DNA of 64,000 nucleotides from Dioscorea cayenensis subsp. rotundata. Taxonomy: Eukaryota; Streptophyta; Magnoliopsida; Dioscoreales; Dioscoreaceae. The position numbers and the translations under genes are program-made. Positions 22,801-35,400 of the stretch are shown piece by piece. How positions within the stretch are numbered: the stretch's first letter is position 1; every line of letters starts with the position of its first letter. The notes under the pieces are model-generated. The model was not told the DNA's origin. It saw only the letters and a list, made by a program, of their open reading frames with translations, and ran no database searches. The stretch lies in assembly GCF_009730915.1 (NCBI RefSeq), contig NC_052490.1, forward strand, positions 31,682,625 through 31,746,624, in the 5' to 3' direction.

Positions 22801-25800
22801 TTACGTAGCATACTGAATTATTCTCTTAATTAAGTCAGGATCAACATTAGCTTAAGACTTCTTTTGTCTAACTTGGGTTAGCATGGCAAGTTCTCTGCTA
22901 GCTATCCTATAAGCGAATTCTCTATAATGTCACACTTACTTTTCATACAGAAGTCTCAAAGTATCCTCTTGCTCTTGATCAAAAACAGGCACAAAACCCT
23001 TTTGCCTTTTGGAAGGCTTGTGTCCTTGAGGATCAGATGGAACACCCTCACTGAACCAATCAAACATGACAGTTATTCGAAGGTAGAACCAAGAAAAATT
23101 GAATTCAGTGAACTCTTCTTACTTTTGACCATTCTTATCAAAATCACCATCCAACATGGATGTTGGGCTACTTTGAGATCCCACACTTCGCTTAGAATTC
23201 AGAAAATCCTTCCGAAGATCATCAAGTGAATTCTCCAGCCTACACAATAGCATGGACATAGTAGGCTTTAGCTAAATTGAAAATAACAGAGTATAAACAC
23301 TGCATTGAGTTGAGCATAACACGAGTCTTACCTTTGATCATTAAAATTATGTTGGATAATAACATCAGCTTCATCATCACCGAGAGATTCTGCCATGCTT
23401 TTATAGGTTGACCCTGCTCTGTCATTTGGCTGACCAACTTCACCATCAAAATTTCTTATTTCACCCTTCAATTTGTTGAGATCACCTTGTATAACTTCAG
23501 CATTTATGCAGTGGCATTCTTTGCGTGTCTTCCAGAAGAGCATTTCAACAAAAAGCAAGGGTTGATGTTTAATTGTTCTCAGCATTCTCCTCGCGACCTT
23601 GGAAAGAAAATCGACAATATTTTTGTATTCATTTGACACAGATGACTTTTGTTCAGCCAAAATCTCATGAAATGTTGTCATAAGTGACAGCTGCAAGTTT
23701 AGCCAATACATCATTAAGTAACCTGATTGAGGCCAACATAACATAAATATTTCATGAGCGGGATTTACCTGATAGAGCATTGGATACAAGTCTAAATCAT
23801 CACAGAACCGCTTCAGCATGCATGTTATGTAGTGATTCGTACAAGCTGAGTTGCTTTTATAGAATTTCAGTAACCAGCATAAATTACGAATGGAATCCTC
23901 ACTTGCAAAACTTACAACCAACTTAGATATATTGAAATCAACCTCATACGTAGCAGGCACCTCATCCTCACTTGAAGAACCATCAGTGTCATATACTGGA
24001 TCAGCAATATTATCATTTGACCTTTCAATATCAATATGAGAAGGACCATCTGTAAGATTGCCTTGTCCAAGTGTGGCCACTCCTGGTTCAGTGATTGGAT
24101 TAGAGGTTGAAGTTCCTAATTCTTTGTCAACAGTATCTGGCTTCGATAATTCCGCAGAAGAAGGGCTTCCAGTCTTTTCTGGATTTTCCTTGTCTTTACC
24201 CTGATTAGCGACTTCCACTTCATTGGTATCTTTTGTTTTCTTTTTTCTCTGTTTTCTTGACTTCCTTGAGACCTGAATCATAATCAGTTGGCCACATTAG
24301 ACATTAGGGAAAAAAATAAAGAAATGGCAGCACCAAAAGACCTATAGCGTACATATCAACAAAGTAATAATTAAAAATCATGCTTGTTTTAGGTTGAAAG
24401 GGCAAGCAGATCAACATGAACATACAAACAGATATGCAGGGACAGGATTACTGTTTACACATATACTATCACTTGCTACAACTTAATTACACGGCATAAG
24501 CATCACAAGAAACATGTTTAATCAGAGTGATAACATGCAAATGACCAAGACCCCCAAAAAATGCCATGCTGCCTTGAAGTCTGTGATACTCATAAACTGG
24601 ATGTATTAAAAGGAGCCAGTGTTAAAAATACCCTTAATGTGCCACGGTCTTGAAGTTTCTCCATTAGGCGCAGGACAATATGTATTATTTCAAGTAAATC
24701 TGCAAGATCACTGTAAGAGGCAAAAAACACATATCAATTCATATACTAATAAATTCAAATGCAAGCCTAAGGTAGAGATTTGCCCCTTTTTATGGAACGC
24801 TAACGCAATTAAACAATACCAATGATGCCACAAATAACATAATAAGGGTTAGCAAGGGAATAAGCGCATGATACTACTAGGTTTTGCAAATGTTCCACTT
24901 CAGGATTAATTATCAAGTATGATACAATAACATCTTGTTAATAACATCTCAGATAATAATTAATAGCTGGCTGGATTCTTTTTTTTGGAGTTTAATTGGA
25001 ACTGAGAATCAGATCTATTTTACATGTTAACCTGAAATTATGAGCACGTAATGCAATGGAGCTTTCAAATTGAGTTTTGCTGATGTAGCTAATATAATTT
25101 CATTGTAAAAGTAATAAGCAAAATGATATTAGTAATGACAGAGAACTGGAATTAAAGCATGGCAGAAATTGATTAGCAAAGGCTAGATAGCTAAAAAGGA
25201 GAATAACCCAACTAAATCAACCAATAATTTTTTCTGATTCCACCTCCCATGCACCTACAATCATCACAGGGAAGGCTTGCAAACGAATTATGTCCATACT
25301 AATTAAACCAAGAGGAAAAAGAAAATTTTGGTCCAAAAAAAAAAGAACTTTCAAACTACCTTTTCAGGATTTTTTTTATTATTTTACAAAGGGACAAGCC
25401 TTTGTCTAGTCAAAGAACGTGCGCGGAGTTAATGTCTCAAGCGCCCTCACTTTGGGTTATTGGGGTTCGCATGAAAAGTGCAAACTCCTACTTAGTTAAT
25501 GTCTCTACGTGGGTTTTGAATCCACAACCACCTGACCCAAGTGGTTTGGCCCAGGAAATAATTTTTTATTGCTATGTTCTTGGACTTTTTATTTAGGAAA
25601 AGAAGAGATGAATGGCGTATAATATGAAAAACACAAAGCCAAACGAACCAGAGAACTGGCATTATAAGAACTCTGTTGAAATTCCCACATCTGGGTAGGA
25701 ATATTTCCAAAAGTTAGTCCAATTGCTTGTGAAGTAGGCTCCACAGAGCTACAAATGGACAGGACAATTATGACTAAGATGTCAAATAAATAAGAAAAGC

Positions 25801-27652
25801 AAGGAAAAATTCCGTGGCACAAACCTTTTTGGTTGTTTATGGGTGTCAAAAGATTTGAACAAGTTCAAAAGGAACTGAGTCAGCCCTTCTTCTGTCTGAT
25901 CATAGAAGATCTTGTATAATAGTACACGAGCTGTGTGACTCTCTTTGGAATCTTCCGGCAATAATTTCAGCACTGTATCTAACATGCGAATCTGCAAAAC
26001 AATGCAACCATTGGAACAGACAGTTTACCAGAGTAACAAGGATAATACATATTGAATGTAATTGCAACAGGTTTCCTGCTCACCATGTTCTTAATTAGAG
26101 ATCCTGCTGCAGACAGAGATTTAAAGTCGTTAGTTTGCTTCAACCCCTCAAAGGTTTCACGCCACTTAGATATGACTAAAGAGAACATTGCCTCATTGAC
26201 TGTTGCTGCAATTGGCCCGCATAAGCTTCCATGGAATAGGTTATCAGCAGGTCCATGATCTGGAGCAGCTTCAGATATAGAATCCTCTGTATTTTGCTTC
26301 TGACAATATAGATAATTGGGAAGTTCAAATGCCGTCAAACTTTTCCAATAAGAAACAACACAAAATGCACAAATCAAACTGAACAAGATCAGAACATGCT
26401 ATGCAGCTAGAAACTTTCAAGGGAATACTTGCTGTAGTCAATCTACTTGAGTTGTAAGGCCTATACTTTGGTTTTGAGTAAAAAAAAAACGCGCATATTT
26501 TACATTTAGATAAAAATATGTAGCTTTTTTTGCATGTATTTTTTAGATCCAATAAATATACTCATTGGTTTACCGGCATTTTAACATTAAGACAAATCTG
26601 GATGAACAAACCTCCTTTCTTTGCCTTCCTCTTTTAATTTTTGAAGGTTATGCAAACACAGCCAACCCTGTCCCAAAACCTTCCGTATTTGGCAACTCAA
26701 CTTTCCGAAGACACCCCATTTATCCCTGGAGAGGGTGATACGTGGCGCAGGCATGACAATTTACACGGCTAGGGGCCTGACCCATCCAAATCTGACTTAT
26801 TAATTACCCAAATTTTCAGATTTCTTAATTTATTTATTTATTGGGAACAAAAGATGAAGGTTTTACCAATATATACATATATATATATATATAAGATAAA
26901 AAAATAAACTCAGGCCAGTTAAGGGAAAAAAAAAGAGAGAATTAAATAAAGGATTAATTTAAGCGTAAGAGTCAAAAGGGTCCACAATTTTATGTGGAGG
27001 GATCAAATGCATCAGGAAAATTGATATAATGAATCTTCACTTAGAATAACCTGCTTGATCTCGAAGGCAAGTGAATCAAATTTATGTAATCCTAAATTGA
27101 GAGGGAATTAGAAGGTGAAAGCATAGGACTTCTAGCAACTTGGAAAGAATTTTATAATATCCAGTATGCAAAAACAGTTGAAATGGGAAAGTGCAAATAG
27201 AATAACAGCACAAAATAATTATGCGCAAGAATCTCCAGCATAACTTGTGAAGGTTTGAACGTTGAACATCTAGAAAGATAGCTAACCAGATCGCTCCAAT
27301 ATCATGCAAGGAGAACCACCCAAGGTCACATGTCCCTAATGTCATAGTAAAACATCTATACACATTGAGTACCCAGAATTATCCTATCTTAATCCATCTT
27401 CAATTCTTGAATTAGTAAATTTGGGAAGAGGATTGAAACAGAAAAATAAGGAAAGGTAATGCAAATACTGTTGCGCCATTTGGTATTATCAAAGAAAATT
27501 ACCTACTAATCTAGTCTAGATATTATGCGAGGAACATAACATGAAAATTCTAGGATAAGGACATCTTCACAATAAGACGATTTATTCTTCTGCCGGTCAG
27601 GTTGATGGTTGGATTCTGCATCCTCCTCAAAGTGGTTTATCCAACTTTCTCA

Positions 27653-27694
<42 letters not shown>

Positions 27695-29995
27695 GATAAG
27701 TATTGGTTACTAGGCCAAAATTCTTACCTTTGAACTTGAGATCCTCTGGTATTGAAAGGCTATTGCAAACTGAGCAACTTGAAAAAATATGATAATGTCA
27801 GCGTTCTGAACAGCTTGATTCTCATTTATGATGTCACTAAACACAGACTGCATAAGAGCTGATGAGCAATGTGTTACAATAAGCCAACAAAGCTAGAACA
27901 TAAAAGGAAGCAGAAACTATAAAAGAATAGAACCTCAGTCCCATTAACTTACCGTTATAACCTCCTGATAAGAATTGGTTTAGAAAGTCATACAGCAGTT
28001 GCAAAATATTCTCTTTTGCTGAAGATGCACTCTCATAGTCCCATGCAGTCTTTTTCACTGGACCTCGATGAATTTTGTGAACTTTAAGCATGCCATCTCC
28101 AGCACAAACTGGATTACCTTTATATATAGTTCTAGAACCATCCTAATGCCAGCAAAAAGGATTAAATGAAGATTGAATTATATTGCTAACAAGAATCAAA
28201 AGCATCTCTATAAGGACTCTGACAAATGAACAAAGTACATGCCATGGTAAGCCGAGTAAACATCCCAGAGAAGTTTGAATGGCATTCTGAGTTCCTTAAT
28301 CTGGTGATTCTTCCCTTGCTTTCTTCTTCCATCATTAATTTAAGAGAATCTACAGACGTTGCAACATCTTCATCAGCCTGCACACAAAAAGTACTAAACT
28401 ATGGTTTTTACAATGTCCACAGAATTTAGCTTATCAATAACATTTGTACCTTACAGAAGAATGTTATCAAGCCTAGACTATACTCATGAATAAAGAATTG
28501 AATTTTATTATACCTTTCAAAACTTAAGACAGATCAATTCACACATAAAGTGCAGACTAAAATAATTCTCACTTTAGCTTCTTTGAATCAAAGCGGTGGA
28601 AAAAGCAACAAAAACACAGGAAAGAAAACAATGGTGATGTCACGCACAAGCAAAATTAAACAAACCTTTGAGCTTTTTTTTGAAGCTTTTAAAATTAGAT
28701 CTGCATCCTGTCCCAGAAAGATGTAGTGGTAAATTTCCAGTAAGAGCAAATTGTCTTCATGAAGATAGCCACAAGAACCATCAATATGTTGAGTAAGAAC
28801 TAAGATAATATCCATGGCATTCTCCTGAAACATGAGCTCCAGAAACCTCTCTCTCAAAAACAAAAACTGAGTGGTAGATCCAGATGCCTTATGGTGTAAT
28901 GGAATGTCTTGGATAGCTAATGCATTTCTGAACAGAGTGAGCACTAGCTGAACCAACTTCCAGTCATCCTCTGTGAATGCATCACTGGCAGCCATTTGTA
29001 TTAAAAAAGTAAGGAGCTCATGCACAAACTATGGCAAGTACTACAAAGGCTAATGATGAGTAATATCAATAACAGAACAATAAAAGGATAGCATGTACTG
29101 CAGGTAACAGCCATAGATTAGAGTTCACAAGAAAATAAAGCTAAGTTCACCATAAGTTAACTGCAATTGCTTCATGAAAATCTAATTTACCACTGAAAAA
29201 AAAAGAAAATTAACTAAAACAATAATTATTCTCTTTTCATTAAACAATCAGTAACGAATCATTAGTGACCAAACTTGCAAATTAAATTTTAATTTTCATC
29301 CCACCAGCAACAAGTTGGACTATTTTATGAAAAGAAAGGAATTCAATCACAGCTTTTTGCTAAAATTTTTAACAATTCAAAAAATTGATTTACCGCTCCA
29401 AATGATCCAAAGGGTCTTCAAGCAAAGAGACAATTGACGCTAACACAACATTGTGCGTCATCGCAGCCTTTAAGTGCCACATATACTCCATCTGTTGAGC
29501 AATGTCACACGAGGTAGGGTCTATAGGCATAGTAAGGAACACCAACACCTTCACTGCCATTTCCAGACATAAAGAAAAGTACAGAAACGATCACTTCCAG
29601 TTCTTTTCACAAGTTTAAATCTATAAAAACCTTACCAGCATTTATAACCAGATTGCGATCGCTCTGGTAATACTCTATAATCGGAATCAGATCCTGAGGC
29701 ACAGTTCTCCATTTACAGATCTGTTTGAACACATCCCGCTGCATTGGATCTTCTCGTCGGAGATATCTCTGCAAATCCTTCAAATTATCTGCAAAGGAGC
29801 CACGATACCAACAAAAAAAAGGAAATTTTAATGAAATTCACGGAAACTAAAACCACGATATTAGAATTCAAGCTTCAAGATTCAAGAACTACCTAAGCAG
29901 TGCTCGCTCTTAACGTAGCCTCGGATGCCGCCATTATCGTCCTCGTCCGCGAATCCTAAGCCCGTGCAGATGATGGAAAGCCCCTCGGCATCCAT
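19806..29995 (-). CDS. TIM: TIMELESS homologue (replication fork protection factor)
   Basis: Plant TIMELESS/Tof1 relative, expected to work with TIPIN at replication forks. I read 20 exons: 29995-29893, 29788-29636, 29553-29394, 28984-28666, 28377-28243, 28142-27953, 27858-27728, 26299-26084, 25991-25825, 24710-24632, 24272-23769, 23690-23332, 23239-23123, 23050-22940, 22718-22524, 22027-21959, 21821-21603, 21453-21352, 20800-20684 and 20076-19806. All join in frame to about 1238 residues, close to Arabidopsis TIM. The N-terminal TIMELESS domain begins with GLSIICTGLGF and includes RREDPMQRDVFKQ, LTMPIDPTSCDIAQQMEYMW, AFTEDDWKLVQLVLTL and NFSGMFTRLT. A basic stretch (SRKSRKQRKKK) and acidic linkers follow, then repeated units of the type YKDDARCSRLIAEAM...VSAKLRRLGL, an acidic region and C-terminal DIDDDE. 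The donor at 28242-28241 is GC. Exon 18 arose from duplication of part of exon 17 and is less certain. It is neighbour and divergent partner of the pyruvate kinase gene. Confidence 0.9.
21241..21770 (-). repeat. Tandem duplication inside TIMELESS covering part of exon 17
   Basis: Two direct copies with a period of about 271 bp: roughly 21241-21508 and 21512-21770. Each begins with TAAAATATC, passes through intron sequence and then the 3' half of a coding exon with its splice donor. The exon parts encode SGEQSDEETLQAILKR and RGEQSDEETLLAIKKR. In the second coding copy all length differences are multiples of three. Confidence 0.8.
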
Positions 29996-30684
29996 TTCTT
30001 CTCCGCAATCGAGAAATGGAGCTTCTCTTTTGGATGCTCTTCGATCGATTAGGGTTTCTGAGGGATGGAATTGACGTTAAGGGCACGGGACGGAGACGAA
30101 GAAATTGGGGATAGATTTGGGAGGGAAATCCAAAAACCTCTAGACTCCCGCCAATTTGGAGGGTTTTCCCGCGCTATTCCAGGTGAGGCACGTGCTATCC
30201 GCGTGCGCTAATATAGAGTGGTTTTATTTATTTATTTATTTATTATTGTCCGATATAATTGAAAATTCCTTTTTATTTTATTTCAGGTTTTCATTAAATT
30301 TGTTGATTGAGTGTATTTTGGTTTTATTATTTGTAATATTTGAGTTGATTCACAAGTTATTCTCTTTGGTAATTTATTATTTTCAAACATATAAAAATTA
30401 AAAATTCACAAGATATTAAAGAAATAAATCTATTTTATTTATGGTTTAAAATTAACATAGATTTACTTAAACCAAAACAAATAATAAGAAACTGTATGAT
30501 TAACATTCCTAGAACTATTTGAAATTTTATTAATTTGTTAATTTATTGTTTGGCGGTGCATCAACAATACACTAGTATATGTATTTTTTAATAAAATGGA
30601 TGAAGTATAACTTTATTAGAAAATCCGAAAGCTATTAAAGCCCCCCTCTTCTTTATATTTGAGCTATTTTATGTATAAATCCAC
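29996..30684. other. TIMELESS promoter and start of the divergent intergenic region
   Basis: Directly upstream of the TIMELESS start (minus strand) lies moderately GC-rich leader sequence to about 30185, then AT-rich DNA. The interval between TIMELESS and the pyruvate kinase start is 2.4 kb, too long to assume one shared promoter. No gene is seen. Confidence 0.5.
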
Positions 30685-31341
30685 GGTAAATTTTTCTAGG
30701 GAGTACTTAAGTTTGGTCTTATATCAGTTTGAGCATTAAGTTTTAATTTCATTTCTCTCATGGATAATTGGGGATTTGGTAGATTTTTGGTGATGTGGAC
30801 ACTGGAAAACTTGCGTGGATGCCCTGTGTCCACGTCACCGACTCGCCAACTTAGGCACTCAACTAATGTGGCTTTTTTTTTCCCACGTAGGACGTACCTG
30901 TTAGCTTCTCTCTCATCATCATTTTCTTTTTCTCTCTCTCCAGAATACTGAGACTGGTGATGTAGACCCAGGGCATCCACGAAAGTTTTTCGGTGTCTAC
31001 ATCACCAAAAATCCACCGAAAATCCTCAATTGTCCTGCCGAAGAAATGAAATTAAAACTTGATATTTATTTTGATACAAATTGAAAGTCAATGCTTAAAC
31101 TGATATAAGACCAAAATTAGGTACTCACTGAAAAAATTTACCCATAAATCCACCATATGTAAAATAAAAATTAGTTTGTTGTATTTTTTTTATCATTGAT
31201 AAAATTACATACTTTTTAATATTTTTATTTCTGGTTCTTTATATTTGAGCTATTTTATGTATAAATCCACCATATGTACAATAAAAATTAGTTTGATGTA
31301 TTTTTTTTTATCATTGATAAAATTACATACTTTTTATATTT
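30649..31341. repeat. Direct repeat: one copy split by the MITE, one copy intact (empty site)
   Basis: The sequence TTCTTTATATTTGAGC...TATGTATAAATCCAC is interrupted by the MITE and resumes as ATAAATCCACCATATGTA...ATAAAATTACATACTTTTT. The same sequence occurs uninterrupted at about 31235-31341, where ATAAATCCAC appears only once. Confidence 0.85.
30685..31143. mobile_element. Mutator-type MITE, 459 bp, with 10-bp target-site duplication
   Basis: The two halves are long inverted repeats. The left end begins GGTAAATTTTTCTAGGGAGT and includes TGGTCTTATATCAGTTT; the right end, reverse-complemented, begins GGGTAAATTTTTTCAGTGAG and includes the same block. Inner parts also pair, for example TTTTTGGTGATGT(G)GACAC with GTGTCTACATCACCAAAAA and GTGGATGCCCTG with CAGGGCATCCAC. 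The element is flanked by ATAAATCCAC at 30675-30684 and 31144-31153. Long terminal repeats with a 9-11 bp duplication indicate the Mutator superfamily. No transposase is present. Small open frames inside it are not genes. Confidence 0.85.
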
Positions 31342-32411
31342 GGTCAATTGTATAAATATCTTTTTTAAATCGTACATACTAAAATTTAATTATTATTTTT
31401 TAACACGTGATTTATTTGCTTTATTATTATTATTATTATTCGTATGTACTAAATTTAAATTATTTTTTAACTAAATTTAATTTTTATTATTTAACACATG
31501 ATTCATTATTATTATTATTATTAAGCAAATGACAAACTCTATTAAGTGATAAGCAAATGACAAACTTTATTAAATGATAAGCAAGTACATAATAAACTTA
31601 TTATAATGGCTTATCTATCTCTTGAAATATATCATAGGTGATTTAAAAATCCTTATCATGCAATCACCGATAAAAGAGATATATCACTTTTCATGAAAAA
31701 AAACTTCTATAGATTTAATAAATAATACCTAAAGGTAAAATAGTGCATAAAAAACATTGTATCTATTAAAATTACAACAGTGCATTTTACCATCAAACAA
31801 AAACCAAATTGTTTTTTGTTTTTTTTTAAATGAACCATATTAATTAGAAAGAGAAAAGACTACCATATAGTAGTAGTACATAAAAAGTAAAAAATATTAA
31901 AGCGTGATAGATATTTCACAATAAAAGCAAATAAAAAAAATAAGATAAAATAATAATAACAATATAATATAACGTTGTACACGTCCTGATCAACGATGAC
32001 ATCCAACGGTCCAAGTTCTTGATCATCAAGCGTTCCACTACTCCGCCGGTTCTTCTCATTATCATATTCTCACTCCACGCCAACCAATAAACACAAAAAG
32101 TCTTTCAATCCACGTGAAACAGGATTCAAGACCACCAAAAACACACTCAAATGGCATTACCGTAATAACTCCAACACTTCAGGGCTTTTCCGGTAAATTC
32201 AAATGCGCCGTTTGAAATAGGTTACCTGACGGAGACTTCGATGAGAACAAGCTCTCGGCTTCGATGAGAACGAAGCTCGATTTCCTTCTATTAATGGCGG
32301 CTTGAGCTCCCCTACGATCTCCCCGAGGATAGCACTACGAACGAAGCTCTTGCTTTGTTCTTCCCCTCTCTCTACTAGGTTTTTCATCGTGAGCTTGAGG
32401 AGGTGGTAGCG
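31342..32411. other. AT-rich spacer and promoter/leader of the pyruvate kinase gene
   Basis: To about 31980 it is AT-rich with ATT/TTA trinucleotide runs and short direct repeats (GATAAGCAAATGACAAACT at 31540-31570). From 31990 the composition rises. The leader at about 32235-32280 contains two near-copies of CTTCGATGAGAAC. No other gene is seen. Confidence 0.55.
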
Positions 32412-35400
32412 ATGGCGCAGGTGGTGGCGGCTGTTCGAACCGTGCAGGTTTCATGCCCTGGATCCGGTCGTGGGGGAGTCTTGCGTGAAAAGCTTAAGCC
32501 GGAGAGTGTTCCGATGAGGTTCTACAAAGCGAAGGAGAGGAGTAGTAAAGGTCGGTGCTGGTCGCCGGTTGTCGCCGTGGCTAATAGATTGTCTCGGCTT
32601 GAGACTGAGGTTCTCCCTGTCTCGCCGGAAGATACTGTAAAGGTCTCTCCTTTCATCTTCTCTGATATATCTATTGCGTTGTAGCGTTTAAATGTTTTGC
32701 TTTTGTATTCTAGATTTATAGGATAACTAGTCACCTCTGTTTTGTCAAATTGAGCAAAGATGAATGCTTCTAAGCTGTTAAAACTTCGATTTACTTGATT
32801 TTTTTAAAGATGGCATGCTCGAAATTGAGAGTGTGTTCACTTCTTTTTTTTTTTTTTAGTATATAAGCTGCAAATAACCATTGGTTCTATATGGAAAATT
32901 TATCATGATTCGGATATTTTCTCCTGTTTGTGTGAGTTGTACATGAACGCTGGCATTGTTGGTTTTTAGGATGAAGAGCAATTCAGGCATCTGAAGGGGA
33001 TGCAGCAACTTAATGATGGATCGTCTGGGGTGTGGTTGAAACCCAATGTGAGGCGCAAGACAAAGATTGTGTGTACCATAGGTCCCTCTACCAACACCAG
33101 GGGGATGATTTGGAAGCTTGCGGAGGCTGGTATGAATGTTGCTAGGATGAATATGTCTCACGGAGACCATGCATCCCATCAGAAAGTCATTGATTTGGTT
33201 AAGGAGTATAATGCTCAATCAAAAGACAATGCTATTGCAATTATGCTTGATACCAAGGCAGGTTTTATCTGTGAAATTTTCATTCATAATTCAACTTTTG
33301 ATGCATAAATGGTATATTCACGTTCATCTAATGTATGATATTGTCCCTTTGTTCATATCAGGGTCCAGAGGTTCGGAGTGGTGATGTGCCACAGCCAATT
33401 GACTTAGCACCTGGTCAAGAGTTCACCTTCACAATAAAAAGAGGGGTTAGCACAGAGAACTGTGTCAGTGTCAATTATGATGACTTTGTTAATGATGTTG
33501 AAGTTGGTGATATGCTCCTTGTAGATGGTATGCAAGAATGCCTTTCCGATTTTCACTGATTCATGCTTTCATGTTTGTCTATATGCTAATATGCGCATGC
33601 ATTTGTGTGTGTTCATATGTATGAATATATGGACAACTCCATGAATATGGATATGCTGTGGCATTACATCTAAAAAGATAAAATTTTAGAAAATCTATCA
33701 AAGGACTTCATGTTAAATCTCTTAGATCTATGAACGATATGCTTACATCCACAAACTTATGATATTCTCTGAGCAAATGATTGTTATAATCAGAAATGAA
33801 CTCAACTGTCCTTATGCAGGCTATCCTCAAGTTTTACCATTTTTTCTCTGGCAGAGTTTTGAAGTTTTTACCTAGTGTGATCATCAGCTATAGAGATATC
33901 TGTGTTTGAAGTGAATTTTGGTTAAAAGAGTAACCTTACTCATGAGGATGCCTCAGGGTCATCTGAACTTTGGAAAAAGAAGGCCCTCTTTCTTGGTGAT
34001 CATGTGGTGTCTGTTTCTTATTATGTTAGATTTCCACTAGAGATTTCCAATTCCATCTGAACTGAACTTGCAGCTTTTTTGACATATATCAAGCAACTAA
34101 CCACCGGGTAAATTGTACCTTTTTTCTTTTTAAAATTCGACGTACAGTTTCGTACATGGCTGATGGGCATTCTCTTTAGTTTGAATGTTTGAAATGGAGG
34201 ATACATTGAATTGGTATTGAAGTTTTTCTGTTAAAAATATGCCTTTTTTTTTTTTTTTTGGCTGACTTCATTTCCATCAGTTGACTATTGCATGACCCAA
34301 AGAATATTATCATTTAATTTGTTACATTCTCTAGTTATTGACATTGTTTTGATCATAACTTGTCTTATAGGAGGAATGATGTCCTTGGTGGTTAAGTCTA
34401 AGACTGAAGATTCTGTTAAGTGTGAAGTCGTTGATGGAGGCGAACTTAAATCAAGGCGGCACCTAAATGTTCGAGGGAAAAGCGCTACTCTTCCATCTAT
34501 CACTGGTTAGAGGACTATACAACTCTATCCTCTCCATCTCATTAGTGATGATTCTAATTAATTTCAATGCATTTTCCCTTTTGGCATAAACTTTTTAAAG
34601 TTGTTGATCTACTTCATCCCTATTTATTTATTGTGAATTTCTTCTTATCTAATTTAGAAAAAGATTGGGAAGATATCAAGTTTGGCGTGGAGAATGGAGT
34701 AGATTATTATGCAGTTTCATTTGTCAAAGATGCACAAGTTGTCCATGAATTAAAGGATTATCTACGGGGTATTGCAAACTGGAACGTTGATTATTGATTT
34801 GCCTTTTCCTTCTTATTTTGCTACTTCTTTAGTAAGCATCAGTCTTAATGCATTTCATGGCTTTTCAGACTGTGGTGCTGACATACATGTGATGGTGAAA
34901 ATTGAAAGTGCCGACTCCATTCCAAATCTGCATTCCATTATTACTGCATCTGATGGGGTGAGCACATTAACCTTTGTGGCTATATTAACATGACGGTTCG
35001 GATTTCATGAAGCTGGTTATATTATATCTAGAAGAATTAAGTGAATGGCATACATGCTTATCTGAAGTATTCTGGTCTTGATCTGAGCTCTTTTCCCTAT
35101 CAAACTAATATTTGACAAAATTAGTCTCTTCAAGAATGATCTTTACATCTTCGGTGATAATTTAAAATTTCTTACCCATATTTCTATCTTATGGTAGATA
35201 TGTATATGGTGTCAAATTCCATGTGTGTGAAATTTCATGTGCATATGCATTCAAGAATATATTAAATAATTAATTTTGAAGTGCACATAATTTGTGCATT
35301 TTAACTTATTGGTTAATCTCATATCATATTCTTGATAGTTTGGGTTCTTAATCTTGGAGAATAGAATAGCACCACCATAAATTACTTTCTTTATGAAAGT

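Noticed and set aside
25395-25560. Possible tRNA-derived SINE in a TIMELESS intron
   Set aside because: The minus strand has a box-B-like GTGGATTCAAAACCCAC, but I found no clear box A, poly-A tail or target-site duplication.
25589-25849. Minus-strand open frame running on from TIMELESS exon 9
   Set aside because: Exon 9 has a good donor at 25824, and the next conserved residues (DLADLLEIIH) are at 24710-24632, so this stretch is intron.
30696-30980. 94-codon minus-strand frame
   Set aside because: It lies inside the inverted-repeat MITE and reads through its arms; it is not a gene.
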